Part shown: in pieces, positions 16,497-25,263 of the stretch
How the letters are laid out: every line of letters starts with the position of its first letter
Numbering within the stretch: position 1 is the first letter of the stretch
Source: Bog-756 sp963829235
GTDB lineage: Bacteria; Actinomycetota; Acidimicrobiia; Acidimicrobiales; RAAP-2
Assembly (NCBI GenBank): GCA_963829235.1
Contig: CAWHIF010000003.1
Location: forward strand, 186,001-250,000
Direction: 5' to 3'
Length of the DNA stretch: 64,000 nt
Made by a program: the position numbers and the translations under genes
The notes under the pieces: generated by a model
Told to the model about the DNA's origin: nothing
The model's database searches: none
What the model saw: only the letters and a program-made list of their open reading frames with translations

Positions 16497-18744
16497 ATGA
16501 CAGCTTCCCCAAGTACCGGCCTCGAACAACCGCTTCCTACTTCAGAAGTTGAGAGCCACGACCTCTTCTCGAAGGGAGCGCCGAGGAACGGGCGGTCGGC
16601 TCCGGAGAGGCACCTCAGCCCGTTCGCTCGACTCGGCGCGTGGGCTGCCACCCACTTCCGCCGCGTCCTCATTGCATGGCTCTTGGTGGTCTTGATCTTC
16701 GGATTCTTCGCCGTCCATGTCGAGAGCGCGCTCGCCGGCGCTGGGTGGCAAGCCTCCGACAGCCAGTCCGTCGCGGCACGGGCCATCATCCAAAAGGATT
16801 TCTCGGGGCTGGGTGCCACCGGGTTGCAGGTCGTCATCGTCGACCACCACGGTGCGATCGCGTCGAACCCACAGGCACAGGCCATCGTGACCAAGGCGAC
16901 CAACGTGCTCCGGGGCGATCCTCGGGTATCCACCGTGGTCCGCCCGCAGGCCGGGGTCTCGATCTCGCGTGACGGCCGGACCGCCATCATCACCGCAGGA
17001 TCAGCTGCGGATTCCAACAAGATGGTGCAGGCCGCCGACGCCGTGGAGCCGAAGCTGGCCGCTCTGTCCTCGTCCGGCATCACCGTGACCCTCACCGGCG
17101 ACAGTGCCCTGTGGGCCGACTTCAACACGGCGAACCGGTCGGCCATGCTGCGGTCCGAGATGCTGTCCTGGCCGGTGACGATCATCATCCTCGTGATCGC
17201 CTTCGGGAGCCTGGTGGCTGCCGGCCTCCCACTGCTGCTCACGATGGCCGGCCTGCTGGTCGCCGCTGGTGCGCTCGTCATCACGACCAAGTTCACCCCG
17301 GTGTCCATATGGGCCCTCAACTTCGCCCTCATGTTCGCCCTTGCTCTGGGGATCGACTACGCCCTCTTCCTGGTCATGCGGTTTCGCTCCGCCCTCAAGC
17401 GCAGGGGAGCCGAGCCGGGCGACCGAGTCGCCATCGTCGCATCGGTGGCGGAGACGGTGGACACCGCCGGCAAAGCTGTCGCCTTCAGCGCGCTCACGGT
17501 GCTGGCATCGCTGGCGGCCATCCTGATCGTTCCGAGCCCGGCGTTCCGGTCGATGGCCTTCGGGATCATGCTTTCCGTCCTGGCGGTTCTGGCCGCAACC
17601 CTCACGCTCCTGCCGGCGATCCTCGGCAAGCTCGGGACCAACATCAACAAGGGGAAGGTTCGACTGCGCCGAGGGCCCGGCCCGAAAGTGAAGGTCCGCT
17701 GGACCGGATGCTGCACTCGTGGGGGAGGTTCATCTGGCGACACCCGCTCCCTATCGGCGCTGCCGCCTTGGTATTCCTGCTGCTGGCTGCGGCACCCGTC
17801 ATCGGCATGCGGACCAATATGCCTTCGATCACCATCGTGCCGTCCGGCGCCAACGCCAGGGTCGGCTACGACCAGGTCACCAGCGCCCTTGGTCCAGGTG
17901 CGCCGGGGACGCTGCAGGTGGTCGTGCCCGAAGCTGAGCAGGCGCAGGCAGTGGCCACCCTCTCCCATTCGTCCGGCGTGGCCAATGTGGTCCCGGGAGC
18001 GACCAATGCCGGGTGGACCCTTGACCAGGTGGTCCCGACCACTGGGCCCTCAACGACCACGACGGGCGCAACCATCGACGACCTGCGCCAGGTGCTTCCG
18101 GCCGGAACGCTGATCGGCGGTGCCGCCGCTGAGAACCACGATCTCCAGCAGACCCTGGCGTCACACACGCCCGTTCGTCCTTGGGATCCTCGGTGTACTC
18201 GGGTTCCTCCTGCTCCTGATCGCGCTGGGTGCGCCGTTGATCGCGGCCTTGGGCGTGCTGATCACCGCCCTGTCGGTTGCGGGGGCCTTCGGCATCGGAC
18301 GGCTCATCTTCCAAAACGGGCTGCTGTCCGGCCTGCTCGGGCTTCCAACCGCAGGGTTTCATCGATGCCTGGGCCCCGCTTTTCTTCGGGGCCATGGTCT
18401 TCGGTGTGGCCATGGACTACACGCTGTTCATACTCTCAGCGGCCAAGGAGCGCTACGAAACCCACTCGGACCCTGAGCACGCCATGATCGGCTCGATGCG
18501 AACCTCGGGACGCGTCGTGCTTTCGGCCGCCTCCGTCATGGTCGCCGTCTTCCTCACCTTCGCCCTGTCCGGGCCGCTGGCACCGAAGGAAATGGGGGTG
18601 ATCCTGGCCATTGCCGTGGCCCTCGACGCCCTGGTGGTGCGACTGGCCGTTCTCCCGGTCGTACTGCGCCTTGGAGGGCACGGCGCATGGCACCAGCCGA
18701 AGTGGCTCGGCCGCATCCTGCCCAAGGTGAAGTTTTCGCACTGA
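16497..18744 (+). pseudogene. MMPL/RND-family membrane transporter, three frameshifts
   Basis: The region encodes a ~748-aa MMPL protein if three single-base shifts are repaired (near 17695, 18175 and 18345). First part: N-terminal TM, ALGIDYALFLVMRFRSALK and AVAFSALTVLASLAAILIV. Middle: LHSWGRFIWRHPLPIGAA, and a periplasmic loop ending GGAAAENHDLQQTLASHT. Last part: GFIDAWAPLFFGAMVFGVAM, DYTLFILSAAKERYE and ALSGPLAPKEMGVILAIAV. Two of the shifts are at CCC and GGG runs. It is either an inactivated gene or carries base-calling errors. It heads the cstR-DUF2892-dsbA unit. Confidence 0.85.
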
Positions 18745-18790
18745 CCCGAGTAACGACGAGATCGCCCACGAGGAAGGAGGAGGAGTGGCC

Positions 18791-19060
18791 ATGGAACTGC
18801 CCGATGGAGTGGTCAAGGATCTCCGCGAGCGGCTGCGTCGTGCCGAGGGGCAGATCCACGGCGTAGAGATGATGTTGTCCGAGGGCCGTGAGTGTCGGGA
18901 TATCGTCATGCAGCTGAGTGCTGCGACCAAGGCGATCGAGCAGGTCGGTTTCCGACTCATCGCCAGCGGTCTCACCTACTGCGTCCAGCATCCCGAGGAA
19001 GCCGAGAAGTCCGGCTATTCCCTCGAGGAGGTCCGACGGCTGTTCACCAAGTTGGCGTGA
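18791..19060 (+). CDS. CsoR-family repressor, CstR-like (persulfide-sensor type)
   Basis: 89 aa, all-helical CsoR fold: LRERLRRAEGQIHGVEMML, then EGRECRDIVMQLSA (Cys35) and LIASGLTYCVQHPEE (Cys64). Copper-sensing CsoR has a His four residues before the second Cys; here that position (60) is Gly, leaving a two-Cys site as in CstR, which forms di- to tetrasulfide bridges with sulfane sulfur. Sited just after the MMPL gene and likely autoregulated through the operators at 16414 and 16446. ATG 18791 is preceded by AGGAAGGAGGAGG. Confidence 0.9.
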   Translation: MELPDGVVKDLRERLRRAEGQIHGVEMMLSEGRECRDIVMQLSAATKAIEQVGFRLIASGLTYCVQHPEEAEKSGYSLEEVRRLFTKLA

Positions 19061-19100
19061 GCAGCGAAGCCCAACACCGTGCAGCAGTAACGGGAGAAGG

Positions 19101-19322
19101 AGTAGGAACCACTGGTTTCTCCAAGGTCATGGCATCGGCTGCGGGCCGATCCGTTTCATCGTCGGCGTCGCACTGACGATGGTAGGTGGGTTGCTCGGCG
19201 GGGAACGGTGGGCCCCTGCCGTCATCGGCATGGTACCGTTCGCCGCCGGCGCACTCGATATCTGCCTGTTGCATGGCCTTCTGCACAGCCGCCGGAGCGG
19301 CAACTTTGTTCGGGCGAGCTGA
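19101..19322 (+). pseudogene. DUF2892 (YgaP-like) small membrane protein, frameshifted
   Basis: First frame gives GFSKVMASAAGR, then after a shift near 19150 RFIVGVALTMVGGLLGG and GMVPFAAGALDICLLHGLL, the two-helix hairpin of DUF2892 proteins, which commonly accompany rhodaneses and CstR genes. No clear start codon is seen, though GAAGGAG lies upstream. Damaged gene or sequencing error. Confidence 0.65.
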
Positions 19323-19392
19323 TGACGGACACGGGGCACGACGGGGCCGGAGCGTCGGTCCCGTGGACCCTCGCCGATTCGAGAGGCGCACG

Positions 19393-20036
19393 ATGAGTAC
19401 AACGACGACCCAGGCAATCGAGGTCTTCGCCGATATCTGGTGTCCCTTCGCCCACGTCGGCCTGCGGGCAATCGAGGAGCAACGCCCCGGGCCGGTCGTA
19501 ATGACATCGCTATCTGGGTGCGGGCGTGGCCGCTCGAGCTGGTGAATCATGCTCCCCTCGACGCGGCGGTCACCTGGGAGCACGCCGAGGACTTGCGAGA
19601 GCAGGTGGCCCCGAATCTGTTCGCACACCTCGATGTCGACCGCTTCCCGAGCTCGACGCTGGACGCTCTCGCTCTGGCCAACCGGGCCTACCGGACCGGC
19701 CTCCAGGTTGGCGAACGGGTGAGTTTCGCGCTCCGTGATGCCCTCTTCGAGGAAGGCCGGGACATCTCGGACCCGGTCACACTCGAGGAGTTGGCACGCG
19801 GTCTCGGTGTCGCCATGCCCGACGAGACCGACCGCTCCGACGTGGTGGCGGACTGGCACGAAGGCGGACGGCGTGGCGTACTCGGCTCGCCGCACTTCTT
19901 TTGTGGTGACACCGACATGTTCTGCCCGTCGCTCGACATCACCAAGGACCCCGTCGGGGGCGTGATGATCGTCAAGGACATCTCGCGTCTGTCCGATTTT
20001 CTGGAGCGGTGCCTGACCCGACCCGGGCCCGCCTGA
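19393..20036 (+). pseudogene. DsbA/FrnE-family thioredoxin-fold oxidoreductase, one frameshift
   Basis: Opens MSTTTTQAIEVFADIWCPFA with CPFAHVG in place of a CxxC active site (single Cys, FrnE type), then shifts frame near 19495 and continues NDIAIWVRAWPLELVNHAPL to the C-terminal GVLGSPHFFCGDTDMFCPSL. About 214 aa if repaired. Such proteins handle thiol or disulfide adducts in the cytoplasm. Last gene of the first CstR operon. Confidence 0.75.
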
Positions 20037-20069
20037 GCTTGCGTGACCGAGCTTCTTGCACGGTTGGTT

Positions 20070-20085
20070 GATACCCCGGGGGTCC
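20070..20085. promoter_or_regulatory. CsoR/CstR-type half-decayed operator
   Basis: GATACCCCGGGGGTCC: the ACCCC-G-GGGGT core is symmetric but the right AT flank is lost. It sits downstream of the DsbA-like gene with no intact gene starting nearby, so it may be a relic. Confidence 0.5.
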
Positions 20086-20095
20086 TGGGCAACGT

Positions 20096-20178
20096 CACCC
20101 AAGCGAACCGGTGCCTATGCAGCGTGCGCTGATGGGGTGGCTCAGCCACCGTAAAGAAGCTCGTTTCGCTTGGGCGAT
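20096..20178. repeat. Nested inverted repeats between convergent genes
   Basis: Outer arms ACCCAAGCGAA and TTTCGCTTGGGCG flank ~60 bp that contain the palindrome GGTGGCTCAGCCACC. It lies between the 3' ends of the DsbA-like and second cstR genes, so it could be a bidirectional terminator or a remnant of a small mobile repeat. Confidence 0.55.
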
Positions 20179-20283
20179 GGCCGCCCGTGGAGGAACCGGA
20201 CCCCCTGCACTGATGAGGTCGTAGGCGCCGGCCTCGCCCGTCCGTCAGGGAAGGGCTGAGTCGGATGAGGTCATCTGCCCTCC

Positions 20284-20553
20284 TCACGCCAGCTTCATGA
20301 ACATCCGCTGGACCTCATCGATGGCATACCCGTCGGCTGCCGCCTCCTCAGGATTCTCCAGACAGTAGACAAGGCCGGAGGAGATCAGTTTGAAACCGGT
20401 CTGCTCCAACGCCTTCGTGGCCGCAGAAAGTTGGGTTACCACGTCCCGGCACTCCCGACCCTCGGCCAGCATGCGCTCAATACCCTGCACCTGTCCGGCG
20501 ACACGTCGGAGTCGTTTCTTCAGGTCGTTCAGCACCTCATCTGGCAATTGCAT
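20284..20553 (-). CDS. Second CsoR-family repressor, CstR-like
   Basis: 89 aa, collinear with and strongly similar to the copy at 18791: LKKRLRRVAGQVQGIERML, EGRECRDVVTQLSA (Cys35), LISSGLVYCLENPEE (Cys64), again Gly at the copper-His position. Start ATG 20553 with GAGAGGA eight bases upstream. It follows the methyltransferase (same strand, 99 bp) and is probably in one operon with it under the operator at 21406. Confidence 0.9.
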   Translation of the reverse strand: MQLPDEVLNDLKKRLRRVAGQVQGIERMLAEGRECRDVVTQLSAATKALEQTGFKLISSGLVYCLENPEEAAADGYAIDEVQRMFMKLA

Positions 20554-20652
20554 GGGTTCATCCTCTCTTCTGGAATCTGACATAGTCGGCTGGTTGAATG
20601 AGATCCTTCGGATTCCGCCTCTCCTGGTCGGATCCAAGGGTCTGGCGTAGCC

Positions 20653-21258
20653 TCACATTGGCCGTTTTGCTCTCACCAATGTGTCGATTGCGTCCTTCGG
20701 CCCTGTGTCTGTGTCAACGACCCGGACTACCTGCTCGGCGCGCTCCACAGCCAGACCGGCTCCAACGGCCACCTCGGTGACATCGGCAACGTTGTAGAGG
20801 ACTTCGGCGTTCGGCGGGCCCCCGAAACCCCTGATCAGGTTCTCCTGGTCGTGAGCCACAACCAGGAACGTGCCCCCAGGGGCCACTGCGGACGCGGCCA
20901 CCTCGAGAGCGATCGAACGCTCAGGTTCCGGCAACTGCAGATACAGCACGGCCACCAGATCGAATCCTTCCGGCGGAGGCCTCCACTCCTGCACCGCAGA
21001 CTCGACCCAGATGGCTTCTACGTTCCAGAGCGCTGCAAAGCGCTGTGCCTTTGCTAGACCCACGGGAGAGAAGTCCACCCCTGTCACCTCCCAGCCCTGC
21101 TCAGCGAGCCACACTGCATTGCGGCCTTCGCCGCAGGCAAGGTCGACCGCTCGACCCGGCGGGAGGTCTGCAACCTCGGAGACCAGAAACTGGTTCGGGG
21201 TACATGTCCAGACCAAATCATCTCCGCGATAGCGCTCATCCCACTGCTGACCATCCAC
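20653..21258 (-). CDS. SAM-dependent methyltransferase (TehB/thiopurine-type)
   Basis: 201 aa, GTG start. Features: WDERYRGDDLVWTCTPNQFL at the N-terminus, motif I AVDLACGEGRNAVWLAE, then VTGVDFSPVGLAKAQ and APGGTFLVVAHDQENL. The compact TehB-like layout suits methylation of small thiol, selenium or tellurium compounds. Located between the DUF2892 remnant and the second cstR on the minus strand, so it probably belongs to the CstR regulon. Confidence 0.85.
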   Translation of the reverse strand: MDGQQWDERYRGDDLVWTCTPNQFLVSEVADLPPGRAVDLACGEGRNAVWLAEQGWEVTGVDFSPVGLAKAQRFAALWNVEAIWVESAVQEWRPPPEGFDLVAVLYLQLPEPERSIALEVAASAVAPGGTFLVVAHDQENLIRGFGGPPNAEVLYNVADVTEVAVGAGLAVERAEQVVRVVDTDTGPKDAIDTLVRAKRPM

Positions 21259-21261
21259 CGG

Positions 21262-21390
21262 TCAAGCGCCCCTCGACCCGGTTGCACGCGATGGCTGATG
21301 GAGGAGCGGCGCGATCAGACGGAAGCCGGACGCCCCAACGGCCAATGGAACGAGGCCGACATGCGTCAATGCCAACGTCTCCTTCGTCTC
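21262..21390 (-). pseudogene. DUF2892 C-terminal remnant
   Basis: Reads LALTHVGLVPLAVGASGFRL then IAPLLHQPS, resembling the second half of DUF2892 hairpins; the first helix is absent. A good AAGGAG precedes it and the CstR-type palindrome lies 16 bp further upstream, so the transcript seems retained while the protein has lost its N-terminus. Stop codon lies 4 bp before the methyltransferase start. Confidence 0.5.
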
Positions 21391-21403
21391 GTTTGTGTGC
21401 CAG

Positions 21404-21421
21404 TATACCCCCGGGGGTAAT
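21404..21421. promoter_or_regulatory. CsoR/CstR-type operator 3
   Basis: Perfect 14-bp palindrome TACCCCCGGGGGTA (21406-21419) with flanking AT. It lies upstream of the minus-strand DUF2892-remnant/methyltransferase/cstR unit and 275 bp before the plus-strand sulfide oxidation genes, so it could serve both directions. Confidence 0.78.
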
Positions 21422-21695
21422 GAATCATAACGCCGCAGGACCGTCCCGTCGCGCTCGACTCGAGCGCTACTGCATTGGGCCACGCCCTTGAGGCGGTTGA
21501 CCAGGAGTCGGCGATCAACAGAGATCGGGACTTCGGAGTCGAGTCCCTGGGGAAGCCGAACGCCGGAGGCCGACCATCTCAGGTTCGTCGGAAATCCCCG
21601 ATGCCGCAGAACCGGGCGGACCCCTGCCGACTTCTGGGCCCAAACAGGGACGAATTGCCCTAGTCGAGTCGTGATGAGGGACCGACAATGGGATC

Positions 21696-22943
21696 ATGAC
21701 CAAACAGATCGTGATCCTCGGCGGGGGAACCGGGGGGACGCTCGTGGCCAACCGCCTGCGGCGACTCCTTCCCACAGAGGATGTCGATATCGTCGTCGTG
21801 GATCAGAACGACGATCACGTCTACCAACCGGGGTTGCTGTTTGTTCCGTTCGGTTTGACCCATACAGACGAGATCGTCCGCTCGCGCCATCGTCAGCTGC
21901 ACCGGAACATCGAATTCCGCCAGACGGCAATCGAGCATGTCGACATCGATGGGGACACAGTGCATCTTGCGGACGGGGCTGAACTCGCCTACGACGTTCT
22001 GGTCGTCGCCTCGGGTTCCATCTTGGTCACAGAGGAGACAGAGGGGCTCACCGGGCCTGGCTGGATGGAGAAGGTCTTCACCTTCTACGACGTTGCCGGA
22101 GCTGCGGCGCTGCATGGTGCACTCGAGGGATTCGATGGAGGCCGTCTGGTGGTCAACGTGGTCGACATGCCCATCAAGTGCCCGGTCGCACCCCTTGAGT
22201 TCTGCTTCCTAGCCGACTGGTTCTTCCGGCAGGCCGGCATTCGCGATCGGGTCGAGTTGGCCTATGTGACCCCCCTCGACGGCGCCTTCACAAAGCCAGT
22301 GGCGTCAAAGGCGCTCGGCGGGATTGCTCGAGGAGAAAGGGGTTGGCCTCGTGACCGAGTTCAACACCGGTGAAGTCGACGGATCTGGCGGACGACTCGT
22401 CTCCTACGATGGGCGTGAGGTAGGTTTCGATCTGGCCGTGGTCGTTCCCCTGCATGGGGGCGCCGGCTATGTGACGAGATCCCCGGGGCTCGGGGACGAG
22501 TTGGGCTTCGTGCCGGTGGACGAGCACACGCTACAGTCGACGGCGAGACCAAACGTCTTCGCCATCGGGGACGCCGCAGGAGTTCCCACATCGAAGGCCG
22601 GGTCGGTCACTCACTTCGAGGGGGAGGTCCTGGTCGAGAACGTCAGGCGGTTCCTGGCCGACGAGCCCCTGGACAGCAGTTTCGACGGGCATACCAACTG
22701 CTTCATCGAGACCGGGTTCGGCAAGGCGCTGCTCATCGACTTCAATTACGACACCGAACCATTGCCCGGGCACTTCCCCACCTCGGTTGGCCTCCCGTTG
22801 CTGAAGGAGTCACGGCTCAATCACCTGGGCAAACTGATGTTCCAGCCGCTCTACTGGCACAGCCTCCTTCCCGGTCGTGACCTTCCCGGTGTCGGCACGG
22901 CCATGCCCACCCGGGGAAAGGACTTCCGGAGAGATTTCCATGA
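21696..22943 (+). pseudogene. Sulfide:quinone oxidoreductase, two frameshifts
   Basis: FAD flavoprotein that oxidises sulfide to sulfane sulfur and passes electrons to quinone at the membrane. Dinucleotide motif ILGGGTGGTLVANRL at residue 7, the SQR signature DDHVYQPGLLFVPFG near 40, catalytic Cys162 in KCPVAPLEFCF. After a shift near 22330 it continues EEKGVGLVTEFNTGEVDG, VFAIGDAAGVPTSKAGS, CFIETGFGKALLIDFNY. A second single-base loss near 22928 would restore an ending at TGA 22941. About 415 aa if repaired. First gene of the SQR-dsrC-dsrE-mshC-like-tauE run. Confidence 0.88.
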
Positions 22944-22984
22944 CCGCCCGAACCGCTCGCTAGATCAAAGGAAGGGAGCCGATC

Positions 22985-23302
22985 ATGCCTACCGCCACCT
23001 ACTCGGGCACGACCGTTGCCGTCAACGACGAAGGGTTCTTCGAGGATCCGAGCCAGTGGACCGAAACCATGGCGCCGCAGATCGCCAGGGAGCAAGGCAT
23101 CGACGAACTCACGGAGGCTCACTGGCAGGTGATCAAGTTCATGCGGACCGAGTATGACGAGAAGGGGACCGGGCCGACCGTCCGAGTCCTCGGCAAGACG
23201 TCCGGCGTCTCGATCAAGGAACTCTACCAGCTGTTTCCGAAAGGTCCGGCCAAGACGGCCGCCAAGATCGCCGGCATACCAAAGCCGCGCGGCTGCATCT
23301 AA
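22985..23302 (+). CDS. DsrC/TusE-family sulfur carrier protein
   Basis: 105 aa with the typical fold sequence DEGFFEDPSQWTETMAPQIA and the C-terminal arm IPKPRGCI, whose penultimate Cys104 carries the persulfide. The second Cys of dissimilatory DsrC, about 10 residues upstream, is absent (Ala/Lys), so it resembles TusE-like single-Cys carriers. ATG preceded by AAGGAAGGGAG. It lies between SQR and a DsrE protein, its likely sulfur donors or acceptors. Confidence 0.92.
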   Translation: MPTATYSGTTVAVNDEGFFEDPSQWTETMAPQIAREQGIDELTEAHWQVIKFMRTEYDEKGTGPTVRVLGKTSGVSIKELYQLFPKGPAKTAAKIAGIPKPRGCI

Positions 23303-23340
23303 CCGCTCGGCCGGTCTCCGATCACACAGAAAGGTGCAAC

Positions 23341-23808
23341 ATGAGTGACCCGATCCAAAAGGTGTCGATCATCGTCTCGAAAGGCTCATTGGAAGGTGTC
23401 TATCCGGCGCTGATCATGGCCAATGGCGCCCGCGCCGAGGGGATCGAAGCCAATCTCTTCTTCACGTTCTTCGGCCTCGACGTGGTCCATCGGTCGACAA
23501 TCGACCACATCAAGGTGGCCACCGTCGGAAATCCCGGCCTGCACCTGGCCACCATCGCCGGCGGCCTGCCGGGCATGTCGTCGGTCATGACACACTACCT
23601 CGAGAAGAAGATGGAGAAGCTCGACATTCCCCCCATTCCCGAGTTTGTCGAGATGATCGCGGATACAGGGGCTGGGATCTATGCCTGCAAGGCGTCGACG
23701 GATCTGTTTGAGCTGACCAAGGACGACCTGATCGAACAGGTCATGGACATCATCACCGTCGGTGAGTTCTACGCCATGGCCGCCGGTGGTGAGATCATCT
23801 TCACGTAG
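23341..23808 (+). CDS. DsrE/DsrF-like family protein (DsrE2 type)
   Basis: 155 aa. Begins KVSIIVSKGSLEGVYPALIM, then ANLFFTFFGLDVVHRS and the Cys-containing GAGIYACKASTDLFEL, typical of DsrE2 proteins that bind sulfane sulfur and hand it to TusA/DsrC partners. It is adjacent to the DsrC-like carrier with a 38-bp gap. No frameshift. Confidence 0.9.
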   Translation: MSDPIQKVSIIVSKGSLEGVYPALIMANGARAEGIEANLFFTFFGLDVVHRSTIDHIKVATVGNPGLHLATIAGGLPGMSSVMTHYLEKKMEKLDIPPIPEFVEMIADTGAGIYACKASTDLFELTKDDLIEQVMDIITVGEFYAMAAGGEIIFT

Positions 23809-23893
23809 GGCTCGGTGGTACGTGCTGACGAAGCACACATCCGAGGAAGGATGACCACTCTGACCATCTGACGACGCATACCGGAGGACGGAT

Positions 23894-25049
23894 ATGGCAC
23901 TGGCTGACGGAGCAACCATAGGGGCAAGCCTCCGGGTCGGGGAGGCACGCGTGCCGATCATCGGCTCGGCACGGGTGTACGTCTGCGGTATCACCCCATA
24001 CGACACGACCTACCTCGGTCATGCCGCCACGTTCGTGTGGACCGATCTGGCGGCCCGGGTACTGCACCTGACCGGCGCACACGTGGACGTGTGCCGCAAC
24101 GTCACCGATGTCGACGACCACCTGCTGGCCGAGGCCAGGTCCCGAGGAGTGCCATGGCGCTCTTTGGCGACCCAGCAGACCTATCGGTTCGAACGCGATG
24201 CGTCGGACCTCGGTATCGTTCGCCCGGCCTTCGAACCGAGAAGCTACGACTACGTCGACGACGTCATTGCCCTCGCTTTCGGGCTCTTGGCGCAGGGATC
24301 CGCCTACGAACGTGACGGATCGGTCTTCTTCCGCGGGGAGCATGTGTGCGAGACCTCTGGCCTCGACCCCGGTGAAGCAGGCAATTCTGCTTGGCGAAGC
24401 CTCAGCCGGCCATGACACTCGAATGGACGAGGCCATGGAGAATCCACTGGACGTCGTCATCTGGCAACGCTCCTCCGGAGACGAACCGGCGTGGCCGAGT
24501 CCGTGGGGTAAGGGGCGGCCGGCATGGCACGCCGAATGCGCCGCCATGGCACTCTCCACATTCGGTCCGACCGTGGACCTGCACGGGGGTGGAGCCGACC
24601 TCCGGTTCCCGCATCACGCCTACGAAGCGGCGATGGCCGAAGCCTTCACCGGGGTGGCCCCCTTTGCCCGCTCCTGGATGCATGTGGGCACGGTGATGAT
24701 CCGGGGGCAGAAGATGGCCAAGTCCACGGGCAACCTCGTCCTGGTCCACGACTTGCTCCAGCGCTGGCCAGCGGCTGCCATCCGGTACCTGATCCTTTCG
24801 AGGCCCTGGGGAGCTCCCTGGGAATTCGAGGAGAACACTCTCGACGAGGCGACCGCGCACCTGGACGACATGTGGAGGAGCGCTACGACACCCGTCGAGA
24901 GCGAAGGCGCCCGCCGGGCCGCGGTCGCAGCCCTACTCGACGACCTCGACGTACCGGCAACCCTCGCCATCGCCAAGGAGGCCGGGGGTCAAGTGCTCAC
25001 CGAGGTGATCGACTTCCTGGGCCTGCGTGACACCACCACCTGGTACTGA
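23894..25049 (+). pseudogene. MshC/CysS-like cysteine ligase, one frameshift
   Basis: Class I aminoacyl-tRNA-synthetase fold. The opening YVCGITPYDTTYLGHAATF and CRNVTDVDDHLLAEA resemble mycothiol ligase MshC more than cysteinyl-tRNA synthetase (which has CGPTVYD). After a shift near 24390 it continues with HAECAAMAL, HGGGADLRFPHH and QKMAKSTGNLVLV, so the zinc ligands (Cys, Cys, His) and an altered KMSKS loop (KMAKS) are kept. ~385 aa, MshC size, with no anticodon-binding domain. Likely makes a cysteine adduct of a small amine; its placement in a sulfur operon is unusual. Confidence 0.8.
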
Positions 25050-25263
25050 TCAGAGACGTGGCGACGGACGCGCAGACGTCTCCGAAGTGTTCGCCGGTGA
25101 CAGTGGCGTACCGGAAGAGCATCTCTCAAACTGCCGACGATTCGCCTTGGGGCCCCGCCGATGCGAAAACCAGCTTTGTGCGATCGACCCAAGTAAACCC
25201 ATGGACTTTCCCACTATCCTCCCGGTACAGTAGGTCATCAGCTCGACCGCCGGTCTCACTTCC

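Noticed and set aside
18791..19060. Copper-sensing CsoR controlling a copper pump
   Set aside because: The copper-ligand His is missing and no copper ATPase or chaperone is nearby; sulfur genes are.
23894..25049. Ordinary cysteinyl-tRNA synthetase
   Set aside because: Lacks the anticodon-binding C-terminal domain and has MshC-type N-terminal motifs.
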